Assembly (NCBI GenBank): GCA_039583875.1
Contig: CM077161.1
Location: 59,029,885-59,093,884, forward strand
DNA from: Platanthera guangdongensis
Taxonomy: Eukaryota > Streptophyta > Magnoliopsida > Asparagales > Orchidaceae
Length of the DNA: 64,000 nucleotides
Direction of reading: 5' to 3'
Position numbers and translations under genes: made by a program. Position 1 is the stretch's first letter; each line of letters opens with the position of its first letter. A model generated the notes under the pieces. It made no database searches, had not been told where the DNA came from, and worked only from the letters and a program-made list of their open reading frames with translations. Positions 1 to 11,715 of the stretch are shown piece after piece.

Positions 1-340
1 GACAGAAATTTGAATAATTGAAATTTTATTATCCAAAAAAGATATCATTTACAAAGGTATGACCTCCCTTTTATAGAATGGAGGAGATATGAGAGAGTAC
101 AAACAAACAATGTGGCACTAAACTTGTACAGGGCTGAGCGGCTAGATTTAAAGAGACCACACATGTCGCGCGGTTAGACAGATGGGTAAACCGCTCGACA
201 ACTCCAGCGGGATAAGAACAAGCCGCAATAGGAGACCGCTAGACCGCCCTGTCTCTAGGCTGCTGAGTGAGACCGCTAGACCGCTCGGTCACCAAACCGC
301 CAGACAAGACCGCAAGGCTGCCCGGTCTAATACTTCAACA
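1..340 (-). repeat. 3' LTR of copia B (truncated by window edge)
   Basis: It matches 27088-27427 almost base for base and ends on the plus strand in ttcaaca, the complement of the canonical TG start. A purine-rich tract on the minus strand abuts it at 341. The LTR is rich in CCGCTAGACCG-like short repeats. Confidence 0.9.
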
Positions 341-356
341 CTCCCCCTCAAGCTGG
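341..356 (-). other. Polypurine tract of copia B
   Basis: Read on the minus strand this is a G-rich purine run (GAGGGGGAG) directly next to the TG of the 3' LTR. That is where plus-strand DNA synthesis of a copia element is primed. Confidence 0.75.
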
Positions 357-3300
357 AGCATAGATATCAATCATGCCCAGCTTGTCACAAATGTGGAAGA
401 AGGAAGTATAGACCGATTTTGTGAAGATATCCGCCAATTCCTTGTCAGAGGTGACAGACGGTGTACAAATCTGTTTCTTCAAAATTTCCTCACGTATAAA
501 GTGGCAGTCAACCTCTATATGCTTTGTTCTCTCATGGAAGACCGGATTTTTGGATATGTATATAGCAGCCTTGTTGTCACAGAACATAGGAAGAGGATAG
601 TCATAGACCTCTCCTAGGTCAAGCACGAGAGCCCGCAACCACTTTAACTCACACGTGGTTGACGTCATACTCCAGTATTCGGCTTCTGCACTGGATCTGG
701 AGACAACAGACTATTTCTTGCTCTTCCAGCTCACAAGGTTTCCTCCAACAAACGTACAAAAACCTGATGTGGACTTATGATCGCATTTATCATCTGCATA
801 GCTTGAATCTGAGTAGGCTTCAACCCTCAGATGCCCATTCTTCTGAAAGATTAGCCCTTTGCCCGGTGCTGCTTTGCCATACTCTAAAATCTTCAAGGCA
901 GACTGAAGATGGCACTCTCTTTGAGCTTGCATAAACTGACTGACCTTGCCTATAGCATAGGAGATGTCGGGTCTGGTCACTGTGAGATAGATGAGTTTGC
1001 CCACCAACCGTCTGTACCTTGTGACATCAGATAGAAGAGGCGAGTCATCCGTCCACGTTTTGTCTTCTCCAATAGCCATGGGAAACCGAGCCGGTTTGGC
1101 ACCTGTCAATCCTGCCTCGTGTAGAAGATCAAGGGCATACTTCCGTTGGGAGAGAACCAACGAGTCAGGCTTCCGAGAGATTTCTATCCCCAAAAAGTAT
1201 TTCGAGGAGCCCATATCCTTCGTGACCAGGTGTTGACGGAGGTGTTTCTTCATCAAGTCCACCCCAGCTTGGTCATTGCTGGTAAGAAGAATATCATCCA
1301 CATACACTGCCAAAACTACCAGTCCCGAGGCCGTTTTGCGAATGAATAAAGAGTGATCGGCCAAACTCCTTGTAAAGCCGATGACAGCCACAATACCACT
1401 GAACTTGTCGAACCACGCTCGAGGGCTCTGCTTTAGGCCATAAATGGCCTTCTTCAAACGGCATACGCGTGTCTCCCCCTGAGCAACATACCCAGGAGGT
1501 TGCTCCATGTAGACGTCCTCCTGAAGATCGCCATAGAGAAAGGAATTCTTGACATCAAGCTGGGAAATAGCTCAATCCCGGTTAACAGCCACAGAGAGAA
1601 GAACCCGGATGGTGCTGAGGCGAGCAACCGGAGAGAAAGTGTCAAAGTAATCAACGTCGTAAGTCTGAGTGAAGCCTTTGGCCACCAGCCGGGCCTTGTA
1701 GTGATCCACAGTGTCGTCGGGGCAAAATTTCACAATAGAGACCCAGCGACAGCCAACCACGTTAGTACCCACTGGAGGAGGAACAAGGGTCCAGGTACCC
1801 CGTACAGTAAGAGTAGCCATCTCCTCATCCATGGCAGATTTCCAATGAGGGATAGCAAGAGCCTCCTGGTAGGTGCGGGGAGTAGAAGCAGCGGAGATAG
1901 CCAAGGCAAAACACCGGCGAGAAGGAGAAAGCCGATCATAGGAAACAACTGCCGCAAGCGGGTGTTGAGTACACGCCTGCACCCCTTTGCGAAGAGCAAT
2001 GGGAAGATCCAGGTCGATGGGAGCCTCAGCGACCGGAGCGTCCATGGCGGAGAAGGCTGTCCCGGGACTAGAGAGAGACGGCTGTGGAGAAGAGGGATGA
2101 GGGGTAGGGGGGTGAGATGGACAGGGAAGGAGATGGAGGAGGTGTGGAAGGAATGAAGAGAGGTGGTGGAGAGGCAGAGACATCAGGAGGAAGAGAGGAG
2201 TCAGGAGAGAAGTAGGAAGCATTCTCGAAGAATGTCACGTCTGCGGAGACAAATTGTTTGCGCAAAACGGGGTCAAAACAGCAGTAGCCTTTTTGAGTGG
2301 TAGAGTACCCCAAAAAGACACACTTGGTGGAACGGGGGGAAAGCTTAGCGCGGGTAGCAGATGGAGCGTGAACAAAAGCCGTACACCCAAAGACACGGAG
2401 AGGGAGAGGAAAAGGTTCCTTGCGGGGGTATAGAATGGAGAAGGGGGTCTGGCCGTGGAGAACTGTGGAGGGAAGACGATTGATGAGATAGCAGGCGAGG
2501 AGCACAACGTAGCCCCAGCAGGAGCGGGGTACTTACATTTGTGTCATGAGAGTGCGAGTGACATCAAGGAGATGATGATTTTTACGCTCCGTCACCCCAT
2601 TCTGCTGGGAGGTGTAAACACAGGTGGTTTGATGACGAAGACCATGTTGCTGAAAGAAAGAGGAGAATTCATGGCTAAGATATTCCTTAGCATTGTCAGA
2701 GCGTAAAACTTTAATAGAAATATCAAATTGAGTCTTAATCATAAAATAAAAGGATTGCAAGAAAGAAAAGAGTTCAGAGCGATCTTTTAATAGATACACC
2801 CAGGTACATCGAGAAAAATCATCTATAAAAGTGACAAAGTAGGAACTACCCCGACCAACGATGAGGGTAGGAGCAGGACCCCATACATCAGAATGAATGA
2901 GATCAAATGGGCGAGAGGAGCCACGGCCTTGCTTCGGTGGGAAGGAGGAGCGATGATGTTTGCCAAGCTGACACGCATCACAGTTGAGCGGAGGACTGGT
3001 CGGAGGTAAGTGGGGCAGAAGCTGTCAAAGAAGCCGAGGAGGAGGATGTCCAAGGTGAAGATGCCATTGATGCAGATCTGTAGAGGAGGAGTAGGCGGAC
3101 AGAGCGGAAACATCGTCGAGGAAATAGGGTCTGCCGCTCTCAGTCCCAGCAGCAATCGTCCGCTGGGTCCTCGGGTCCTGAAAAAAACAAGAAGTCGGAG
3201 TGAATAAGACGGAGCACTGAAGTTGCCGGCATAAAGTAGTAACAGATAATAAATTGCACGGGAACTTCGGGACATAAAGAGTGTCATCCAAGCGAAGCGA

Positions 3301-3479
3301 CGGGGTGAGTTAAACCATGCCCGTCCCATGAACCGGGGACGGTGAACCATCCGCCACACGAATAGGGGGCAATCAGTCATGCATCTCAAGACGGGAGAAG
3401 CAATGAGGGTTGCCAGTCATATGATTTGTAGCACCGGAGTCAATCAGCCATTTACCTTGGGTAACGACGTGGGCACTAC
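348..3479 (-). pseudogene. Broken copia pol of element B (PR-INT-RT-RNaseH)
   Basis: Protease is recognised by WLIDSGATNHMTGN at about 3410-3465. The pre-integrase segment has LHQWHLHLGH near 3025-3070. The integrase core runs about 2530-3000 with DACQLGKH, FIDDFSR and NGVTERKN. The integrase C-terminal part with FLGYS is at about 2250-2330. Reverse transcriptase spans about 1010-1800 with the catalytic YVDDILL intact, and RNase H runs 348-760 with ADIFTKS. The frame is broken by a TGA at 1572-1574 (a Trp position), a TAG at 711-713 (a Gln position), stops at about 2530 and 3025, and a frameshift in the 2100-2200 linker. The last codon lies 8 bases from the 3' LTR. It cannot make an intact polyprotein. 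Confidence 0.9.
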
Positions 3480-4379
3480 CTGAAGTCGTGGCCACAGAGG
3501 CAGACGGTCGAGAGGAGGCGGAGGCCGAAGGAGCATCACTGGAAGGGCGAAGATGAGGATGTTTCTGCCAGCAGCGGTCAACAGAATGGCCGGTACGACC
3601 ACAGTGAGAGCAGAGGAACCTAGATGAACTCCGCCCGCCTGAGTGGCTGCGGCCACTAGGGCCCCCCCTCTGAGCTTGGTGAGCATAGGAGTCCTGGGAA
3701 GGGGGGAGGCCAACAGAGGCCGCTGGAGCACCGAATTAACAGCGTCAATGCGAGCCGCGGTGGCATCCAAAGTAGGAGATTCCGACTCACCCAAGATCTG
3801 CTGGCGTATCATATCATAGGAATCAGGAAGACGGAGAAGATAACAAACAACCAGGAGTTCCTGGAAGTGTTTGTGTTGGGCGGCCAAGTCCGCGGAGAAG
3901 GGGCGATTCTGGAGTATCTCTGCGCCAAGAGCCTTAACTTGCTGGTAAGCGGCAGCAGGAGACATTGAGGGGCGGGCAAAGAGTTCCGCATAAAGAGTAT
4001 AAATGCGGGACGTCTGCCCCCCCCCCCCCTTCGAATAGAGAGCAGCTAGGTGAAGCCAGGCGGCCTTGACCGTCTCATCATGGCGAATGACAGGAAGGCA
4101 CTCATCAGAGAGGCTGTTGGCCAGCCAAGTGCGGACAATGGCATCACTCGCATCCCAGTCATCAAATTCTGGAGAGTTACGAGGAGGAGGGTCATCGGTG
4201 AGGCGATGACGCTTGTGCTGAGAGCGAAGAAGAAAGGTGAAAGAAACGCTCCAATCAGGATAATTGGAGCCAACAAGCTTAGAAAGCGTGCCAAGGTTGC
4301 CCGAAGGAGTAGGAGGAGCAGGAGTTGCAGGAGCGGTGGATGTAGAGATAACGGGAGTGGAGAGACCGGAAGTGGTCAT
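3480..4379 (-). pseudogene. Copia gag of element B
   Basis: The likely start is the ATG at 4377-4379, because everything upstream in the open frame past 4418 belongs to the LTR of element A. The product has the copia gag architecture: a Thr/Pro-rich start, LVGSNYPDWS, WLANSLSDECL and AAWLHLAALY. A CCHC zinc knuckle (CSHCGRTGHSVDRC) lies at about 3570-3610 in a different frame, so a frameshift falls near the C-run at 3660-3670. A run of 12 C at 4017-4028 inserts glycines in the middle of gag. Gag would coat the element RNA in cytoplasmic particles. Confidence 0.85.
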
Positions 4380-4418
4380 AGAGAAGGCAGGAAACCAAGC
4401 GAGAAGAAGATAGACCGT

Positions 4419-5096
4419 TGTACAACCCCGTGTCCAGCGAGCAAGGCCACCAGGGTCTAGGCAGATCGGGCTGAGAACAATAGGCGAGCTCGGCAGTAAA
4501 GGGGGCGAGCCCGAGCTCGGCATCCGTCGACCAGAGATCGACGATCGGCGACCCCGAGTTCGGAATATGCCGAGCGAGACACAACTCGCGTCCGCGCAGT
4601 GGAGCTCGGCAGCAGTAGGCGAGCAGAACATGCCGAGGTGGTCAAAGCTGCCCAGCTCGCCTGCATGTATGAGGTACTTTTTACTGTTTTGCCCCCGCTG
4701 GTCTGCCCATAGCCCTTCAAAACAGCGGAGTTTGGCCGTTGGCAGACTCAACCAAGGGTTTTCTGGTAATTTCAGGTCAGTTCTTTTGGTTATTGGCAGT
4801 CCAGATTTTAAAAACTATAAATAGGACCCAAGGGGTACCCCAGAAAGGAGGTTCTTCCCTGTGCTCTCCTGCTCCAATCTTCAAGTGCTTTCTGAGGGTA
4901 CCTTAGTTCGGCTTCTGGCTAAGGAGGGGAAGCGCTCTGAGATCTTTCGGGTTTGTGGTGGGACCTCCCCCGCCGAGCCCTTGGGTCTGTGTCACCTCGT
5001 CTTCTTTGTTGTTTTGCTTGCAGGATCGAAGTAGGCGCGAGACCACCCCTTCCCCACGGGCGAACTCCACGAGAGATCGAGGAATCGGTTTCAACA
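4419..5096 (+). repeat. 5' LTR of Tat element A
   Basis: It starts TGTACAACC, ends TTTCAACA and matches 25954-26631 with few differences. A TATA box (TATAAATAG) lies at 4816-4824, so transcription should start roughly at 4845-4855. The U3 is full of GAGCTCGGC-like motifs. Confidence 0.93.
4816..4824 (+). promoter_or_regulatory. TATA box of the element A LTR promoter
   Basis: TATAAATAG preceded by an A-rich stretch lies 280 bases before the LTR end. The same motif sits at the equivalent place in the 3' LTR (about 26351-26359). Confidence 0.7.
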
Positions 5097-5118
5097 TTTT
5101 GGTGCGGTGAGCGTGGAC
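5097..5118 (+). other. Primer binding site region of element A
   Basis: The sequence TTTTGGTGCGGTGAGCGTGG follows the LTR directly, where a tRNA 3' end pairs to prime minus-strand synthesis. It does not fit initiator Met tRNA, and I cannot name the tRNA with confidence. A run of 19 C follows at 5188-5206 in the leader. Confidence 0.5.
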
Positions 5119-5225
5119 AGTGTTCAGTGCAGAAAAGCTTCAGCGAGTTCAATGACAGGAGGACAAGGGTTTGACAGGCAGAACTCGCCCCCCCCCCCCC
5201 CCCCCCGCCTCTCGCAACGGTGGGG

Positions 5226-6506
5226 ATGTTGGAAGACTTCAGGAACGAGGTGTTGGGCCTCGTCAAGTTCGCACTCGGCGCGCAGGCCGAGTGCTCGACT
5301 CCGGCAGCCCAGATCGCTGCCGCCCCCTCTTTGGGCGAGGACGCTCCTGGCCGGCAAGCTGGGAAGGAGGTGGCCGAGGAAGGCCGGGGGTGCGAGCTCC
5401 CAGGGCGCGAGCTCTTCCCCGGCTCTGCAGGCCGAGGCCGGTTCGGCGAGCTGGGCTTGCGAGACTCGCCAGCTCACCCAGTGGGGGGAGGCAGTCCTTT
5501 CAGCAAGTTGGTCTCCTCAGCTCCAGTCCCAGATGGGTTTAGTGAACCCGAGATATCTTACTACACCGGGAAGGGAGACCCGGTCCAGCATGTCCAATGG
5601 TTCGAGGAAGTGGTCTCCATCCGTCAGATGTCAGACGGATTCAAATGCCGACTCTTCGCTATCACCCTCCGGGAGAATGCAAGGGAGTGGTTCCACCAGC
5701 TCCCGGCCAGCTCCATCTACTGCTTCGAGGACCTGTGCCGAGGGTTCATGCTGAGAATCACCGCCTCGAAGAGGAGGAAGAAGGAGTCTGAGTCCTTGTT
5801 CCACATTAAGCAGGGGGTGAACGAGACGTTGGGGAGCTATGTGGACCGATTCCAGGAGGAAGTTACTCAAGTCCAGGAGATGTCGGGCCATAGTCTGATG
5901 ATGGCTTTTACCCTGGGCCTGCAGCAGGGTTTCTTCCGAATGGAGCTGAATAGAGTTCCCCCCCCCCCTCTCCTACGAGGAGTTGATGGAGAGGGCGGCA
6001 AGAGAAGTCGACGGGGAAGCGTCGAACCCGGAGTTTGCAAGGAAGCTGGCCAGGTGGGCCACGGAGGAAGATAAGGAGTCGAGAGGAGGAAAGGCGCAGG
6101 AGGAAAGAAGAGGGGAGCCTAGGCAGAGGGAGCAAATGCAGCTCCAGTGGCAGCAGCAGCCGAGGTGGGGGCATCAGGAGCCCGACCGTCGGCTGGGCTG
6201 GAGACCTGAGTGGCAGGGGCAGGGCCACAGAGAGGATACTACGGAAGGGGTCACCACTAGGGGAGGCAAGATTAGTTCCACCCTCCGGGCTGGAGGCAGG
6301 GCCAGAGGCCCCGGCTCCCCGACCAGGAGGAGGCCATGGCCATAGCCTTGGGAGCAAGGAGGGAGATCATGAGGAGGAGGAGAATGGAGGTCAGTGTGGA
6401 GCTGCCCTATTGCGACTTCCATCAGGAAGAGGGGCATGCCACAGCGACCTACCCGAAGTTCCTTGAGATGATAGGGAATCGGGAACAACAGCGGCAGCAG
6501 CAATAG
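5226..6506 (+). pseudogene. gag of Tat element A (frameshifted)
   Basis: An ATG at 5226 opens a Tat-type gag. The conserved core includes YYTGKGDPVQHVQWFEE, a stretch around REWFHQLP and NETLGSYVDRFQEE (about 5560-5860). A run of 11 C at 5958-5968 shifts the frame; the protein continues in another frame (EEDKES and onward). The C-terminal knuckle-like motif near 6400-6450 reads YCDFHQEEGHATATY, where Tat relatives usually have a final Cys. That residue is Tyr here, so zinc binding is probably lost. The reading ends at a TAG at 6504-6506. Gag packages the element RNA. Confidence 0.85.
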
Positions 6507-6521
6507 GGAGGACGGCAAGAA

Positions 6522-7189
6522 GTGAGGATCGAGGAGGTCCTGCCTCGGGCGGAGGAGGATCGGTGCAAAGACCGGGTGGATGTTGGAACCCGAGGGGGGA
6601 TCGGAGTGATCCACGGGGGAGTAGGGGTCGAGGCCTCCCGCAAGGCAAGCCTCCACACCATTTATCGGCGAAGCGTCGCCTCCACATCCCAAACCCCACC
6701 CTCGGAGGAGAGGATCACTTTCTCCAGGAGCGATATGCCGGACCACGAGGACCCATTCTGCGATGCGCTGGTCATGAAGGCAGCCATTGAGAACTTCACT
6801 GTCTCTCGGATCCTTGTGGACAACGGGAGCTCCGTCAACGTCGTCTTCAAAAAGGCGTTTGACGCAATGAAAGTGGAGGCTAAGAGGGTGCTGGCCTCAG
6901 ACGGGCCCTTGTTCGGGTTTTCAAGAGAAAGGAAGGAAGTAGAGGGAGGGGTTGGTCTCCATGTCACCTTGGGGGGGGGCAGTCCCGAAACTGCAAGTTC
7001 GTCATTGTGCATGCCCCCAGCAGCTACAGCGCCATCTTCGGGAGGCCCCTTATCAGCGCCTTCTGCTGCGTCCCCTCTTCTTTCCATCAGTGCTTGAATT
7101 TCAATGCTGCGGGGGTCCAGGTCAGGGTCAGGGGGGACCCAAAGGTGGCGCGGGACTGTTATGTCACTGCGTTGAACACCATCTCCTAG
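6522..7189 (+). pseudogene. Aspartic protease region of Tat element A
   Basis: The active-site motif reads ILVDNGSSVNVVF at about 6810-6850, matching the Tat-type D-G/N-G-S-S signature rather than DTG or DSG. The downstream conserved segment with SSYSAIFGRP and ARDCYVTALN (7007-7189) is in a different frame, and the shift maps to the G-run near 6971-6979. The protease would cleave the Gag-Pol polyprotein. A stop at 7187-7189 separates it from reverse transcriptase. Confidence 0.85.
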
Positions 7190-7207
7190 CAGGAGGGAGC
7201 CGAGGAG

Positions 7208-8463
7208 ATGGGGCGAAGGATAGAGGAGGTCGAGCAGGAAGCAGGAGGGAAGGAGCTGGAAGTGAAGGACTGTGCAGAAGAGGCGGCAGGAGGAGATCTG
7301 GAGGAGGTGGCCGAAGTGAGGATCGTGGGAGGAGAGATGGAGGTGGAGGTCCCCGTTCCAGAGGAAGGGGATTCTAAGGGATGGGGGGAGAAATCTAGGC
7401 AGGAGGCAGCAGAAGAAGTGGTGGAGCTGGAGGTGCTCACCCGAGGAGGCAGGATGGAGAAGATCCGCGTCAGTAGGGGGCTGACCCCGGAGGACCAAGG
7501 CAGGATGCTGGAGTGCATCCAGAATAACGTGGACATCTTCGCCTGGAACGCCGCGGATATGCCGGGGGTTGACGCGGATGTGGCTTGCCATTGCCTCAAC
7601 CTGGACCCGGGAGCACGCCCCATTCAGCAGAAGAAGAGGTCCACTGCGGACAAGCTGGCGGAGCCCATCAGGGAGGAGGTGGCAAAACTCCTCAAGGCCG
7701 GCTTCGTGTCTGAGATTCAGTACCCCGGCTGGGTCTCCAACGTGGTTATGGTTAAAAAAGCAGACGGTCGATGGAGGATGTGTATCGATTTTTCCTTACT
7801 TAATAAAGCTTGTCCTAAGGACTATTATCCTTTGCCTCGAATCGATGCACTGGTTGACTCAGCCGTCGGTTATTCTGTAATGAGTTTTTTAGATGCTTTT
7901 TCAGGTTATCATCAGATCAGGATGCACCCCCCAGACATCAAGGATGTCTCGTTCATCACAGGGGATGGATGCTACTGTACAAGATGATGCCCTTCGGGCT
8001 GAAGAATGCTGGGGCAACCTACCAGAAAATGATGGATAGGGTCTTCAAGGAGCAGAGGGGGAGGAATTTGGAGGTGTATGTAGATGACATCGTGATCAAA
8101 AGTCGAGATGTGGACTCCCACCTCCGGGACCTGGAAGAGACTTTCACCACCCTACACCAATACAAGATGCAGTTGAATCCCCTGAAATGTGTCTTCGGGG
8201 CCAGCAGGGGAAAGTTCTTGGGGCACCTCCTCACCCCCGCGGGGGTCGAGCCCAATCCAGATAAGGTCAGGGCTATCTTGGAGCTGGGGTCCCCACGGAA
8301 TGCAAAGGAGGTCCAACGGCTGACGGGTAAGATAGCAGGGCTGAGTCGCTTCCTTTCTCGGGCAGGGGAGAAGTGCTCCCCCTTCTTCAAAATGCTAAGG
8401 GGTGGTCAGAGGTTCGAATGGACCAAGGAGTGCGAGGAGGTGTTCCAGGCCCTCAAAGTGTAG
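7208..8463 (+). pseudogene. Reverse transcriptase of Tat element A
   Basis: After an acidic Glu-rich linker (7208-7420) the RT begins with the Tat-specific spacing AWNAADMPGVD. The fingers contain GWVSNVVMVKK and MCIDFSLLNKACPKD, and the palm FLDAFSGYHQIRMHPPD. A frameshift at 7970-7985 precedes MPFGLKNAGATYQ. The catalytic YVDDIVIKS is intact at about 8075-8100. The connection region follows (LTPAGVEPNPDK, LTGKIAGLSRFL). A TAG at 8461-8463 ends the frame. The coding G+C content is clearly higher than in the chromoviruses of this window. Confidence 0.92.
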
Positions 8464-9122
8464 TTGACACAGGCTCCGCTGCTCCAAGGGCCGAAGGAGG
8501 GGGAGGACCTGTTCTTATATCTGGGGGTCGGAGCGGAGGCCTTGAGCTCGGTTTTAGTTCGTGAAGAGGGGAAGAGGCAGCTCCCTATTTATTACGTGAG
8601 TCGGGTCCTGGGGAAGGTCGAGCTCCGGTATCCGATTTTGGAGAAACTAGCCTTCGCCCTTATCATCTCGGCTCGGAGGCTGCGACCTTACTTCCAAGCA
8701 CACTCAATCCGAGTGGTGACCGACCATCCTCTCCACAACATCTTCGAGGGGGTGGAGCATTCAGGCAGGCTGGCTAAGTGGTCAGTAGAGCTGAGCGAGT
8801 TCGACGTCTCCTTTGTTTCGAGGCTCTCGATCAAAGCTCAGGCGATGGCCGACTTCTTGGCCGACTACGTCGTTGAAGTGGCGGAGGAAGAACTCACCCG
8901 CCCAACTCCTTGGAAGGTGAGGGTGGATGGTGCCTCGGGAAGGCATTCCCTGGGAGTAGGGGTAATCCTGGAAAGCCCTCAGGGGACTCGAATTGAGCAG
9001 ACGGTGGTGGTGCACTTTCCCATTACCAACAACCAGGCCGAGTACGAGGCCGTGATAGCAGGGCTACGCCTGGCCAGGGAGCTGGGGGTGTCAGATGTGG
9101 AGGTCCTTACTGACTCCATGTA
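8464..9122 (+). pseudogene. RNase H plus archaeal-type RNase H of element A
   Basis: The first half is the standard Ty3 RNase H (LSSVLVREEGKRQ, YPILEKLAFALI, VVTDHPLHNIF). The second half, from about 8908, is the additional archaeal-like RNase H diagnostic of the Tat clade: WKVRVDGASG, then FPITNNQAEYEAVIAGLRLA and VLTDSM with the catalytic D, E and D visible. A one-base deletion at about 9121 creates the TAG, and the reading resumes as ASQINGEFE. The second domain is thought to supplement removal of RNA from the RNA-DNA hybrid. Confidence 0.9.
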
Positions 9123-10613
9123 GTGGCTTCCCAGATCAACGGGGAGTTCGAGGCAAGGGAGCCCACCCTGCGATCGTACTTGGCCAAGGTGAAGGGGGTC
9201 ATTGGCACTTTTCAAACTTTCACCATCCGACACGTGCCCAGGGAAGAGAATGAACAAGCCGATCAGCTAGCAAAGCATGGTCCCCAGGTGGGGGGCACCA
9301 TCACCGACCTATTTCGCCCCTCCATCGAAGAAGGAGAGCTCATGGAAATCGATCAACAAGCTTCGTGGATGAATCCAGTTGTGATTTTCCTCTCCACGGG
9401 AGAGTATCCGGAGGGGGTAGATAAGAAGAAACTGAGGCACAAGTCAGCTTATTACCTCCTCCAGGACGGGCAGCTATACAGGAAGACCCTCTCAGGGATG
9501 CTAGCCTGCTGCGTGACCGAGGGAGAAGTACGAAGGATCTTGGAGGAAGTCCACTCCGGGGAATGTGGGAGTCACTCCGGGAGTCGGACCCTGGAAGGGA
9601 GGATAGTCAGGCAAGGGTATTTCTGGCCCACCCTGGGCCGAGACGCCGCAGAGTTCACAAGAAGATGTCATAAGTGCCAGCTGTTTGCCCCTCTCCAGCT
9701 ACAGCCAGCCCAGCGACTCAGAAGTATCACGGCCCCATGTCCCTTCGCAATTTGGGGAATGGATTTGGTTGGACCATTCCCCCAAGCCAGCGGTCAGAGA
9801 AGGTTCCTCCTAGTAATGATTGACTACTTATCAAAGTGAATGGAGCTGAAGGCGCTGGCCAAGGTGACCTCCCAGGTGATCAGGAACTTTGTTTGGGGGG
9901 AGATAATCTGTCGCCATGGGCTGCCCCAGGCCATCGTCACGGACAATGGGCCCCAGTTCTCCAGTGTCTTATTCACCAGCTTCTGCGAGCAGCTTGGAAT
10001 CGACCTCAGGTTCTCCTCGGTCCATCACCCCAGGAGCAACGGGCAGGTGGAGGCCGCAAACAAGATCATCAACCTCCTCAAGAAGAAGGTGGAGAATTTG
10101 AAGGGGAGCTGGGTGGAGCATCTTCCCGCAGTTCTTTGGGCCCTAAGGACCACCCCCAACACGGCTACGGGAGAGACCCCCTTCAAACTCTCCCATGGAT
10201 GTGAGGCAGTGCTCCCCGTAGATTTCGAAGTCCAAACACCGCGAGTCGTTGCGGAAAAAGAAGGCCGTGAGGAATGGCAAGCGGAGAATGAGGAGGAACT
10301 GAGGCACTCCCTTGACATGGTGGAAGAGATGAGGGACCTTTCCGCTATCCGGCAGGAGGAGGTGAAAAGAAGAATGGTCAAGTACTTTGACAAGCATGTC
10401 AGGGTCAAGCAGTTCGTGGAAGGGGAGTTGGTGCTGAAGAGGGTGGATGTAGCAGGGAGGTCAGCATCCGTAGGGAAGCTCAATCCCAGCTGGGAGGGAC
10501 CATTCATTGTAAAGGAAGCCTTGAGGTCAGGGGGATATCGACTCCAAAATGTAGAGGGCGAGACCCTGAGTCTCACCTGGAATGGTGACGACCTAAAACG
10601 ATTTTTCCCCTGA
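9123..10613 (+). pseudogene. Integrase of Tat element A
   Basis: The zinc-binding N-terminus (HSGECGSHSG, then CHKC) lies near 9555-9685. The catalytic core has GMDLVGPFP, TDNGPQFSS and NGQVEAANK (D, D and E). One nonsense codon, the TGA at 9837-9839 after DYLSK, falls where relatives have Trp. The C-terminal domain ends with FEGELV-like and NPSWEGPFIV motifs and the stop at 10611-10613. There is no chromodomain, as expected for Tat. Integrase joins the cDNA to nuclear DNA. Confidence 0.92.
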
Positions 10614-10700
10614 AGCATGTAAGCCACGCTTTGATTATAATAAATTTCTTCAACTCTCTAATATTATCATAGCTAGCCTGCATAGAGGAATGTAATGTAT

Positions 10701-11715
10701 TTTGGACCCCGAGAAGATCCCGCTGCCAGGCTCTCATCTAGCTGGCAGGGCCGGAAGTCACTCGGTGTCATCCTTAGCCTCGAGCAGATCCCGTTGTCAG
10801 ACTCTCACCTAGCTGACAGGGCCGGATGTCACTTGATGGAATGTGTTTGGACCCTGAGAAGATCCCGATGTCAGGCTCTCATCTAGCTGGCAGGGCCGGA
10901 AGTCACTCGGTGTCATCCTTAGCCTCGAGCAGATCCCGCTGTCAGGATCCCACCTAGCTGACAGGGCCGGATGTCACTCGATGGAATGTATTTGGACCCC
11001 GAGAAGATCCCGCTGTCAGGCTCTCATCTAGCTAGCAGGGCCGGAAGTCACTCGGTGTCATCCTCAGCCTCGAGCAGATCCCGCTGTCAGGCTCCCACCT
11101 AGCTGACAGGGCCGGATATCACTCGATGGAATGTGTTTGGACCCCGAGAAGATCCCGCTGCCAGGCTCTCATCTAGCTGGCAGGGCCGGAAGTCACTCGG
11201 TGTCATCCTTAGCCTCGAGCAGATCCCGCTATCAGGCTCTCACCTAGCTGACAGGGCTGGATATCACTCGATGGAATGTGTTTGGACCCCGAGAAGATCC
11301 CGCTGCCAGGCTCTCATCTAGCTGGCAGGGCCGAAAGTCACTCGATGTCATATTTAGCCTCGAGCAGATCCCGCTGTCAGGCTCCCACCTAGCTGACATG
11401 GCCGGATGTCACTTGATGGAATGTGTTTGGACCCCGAGAAGATCCCGCTGTCAGGCTCTCATCTAGCTGGCAGGGCCGGAAGTCACTCGGTGTCATCCTT
11501 AGCCTCGAGCAGATCCCGCTGTCAGGCTCCCGCCTAGCTGACAGGGCCGGATATCAAGGTAGAGCATGTGTCTGGACCCCGAGAAGATCCCGCTGCCAGG
11601 CTCTCACCTAGCTGGCAGGGCCGGAAGTCACTCGGTGTCATCCTTAGCCTCGAGCAGATCCCGTTGTCAGGCTCACCTAGCTGACAGGGTCGGAGGTCAC
11701 TCGATGGTGTCGGCC
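10701..11715 (+). repeat. Seven 145-base tandem repeats in the 3' region of element A
   Basis: Copies start near 10701, 10846, 10991, 11136, 11281, 11426 and 11571. Each unit is a dimer of two related halves of about 72 bases. The A half has arms CTGCCAG and CTGGCAG, the B half CTGTCAG and CTGACAG, separated by a loop of about 12 bases (GCTCTCATCTAG type). The phrases TAGCCTCGAGCAGATCCCG and GGACCCCGAGAAGATCCCG alternate. Tandem arrays between pol and the 3' LTR are typical of the Tat lineage. Short open frames in this array only follow the repeat period. Confidence 0.93.

Larger units (their letters stand above)
1..4418 (-). mobile_element. Copia element B, left part (3' LTR, pol, gag)
   Basis: This is a minus-strand Ty1/copia retrotransposon cut in two by element A. 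This half holds the 3' LTR, pol and gag; the other half (26632-27427) holds the rest of the leader, the primer binding site and the 5' LTR. The domain order protease, integrase, reverse transcriptase, RNase H is the copia order. The SWKSKK and SSAEAEY motifs resemble Tork-type elements, but I do not assign a lineage firmly. The first 33 bases of the left LTR lie outside the window, judged against the right LTR. Confidence 0.9.

Noticed and set aside
3444..4751. 435-codon minus-strand frame as a single gag protein
   Set aside because: The first 120 codons lie in the LTR of element A; the real gag starts at 4379.
10695..11611. Series of 62-codon frames (MFGPREDPAARLSS type)
   Set aside because: They repeat exactly with the 145-base tandem unit, so they are repeat translations and not genes.
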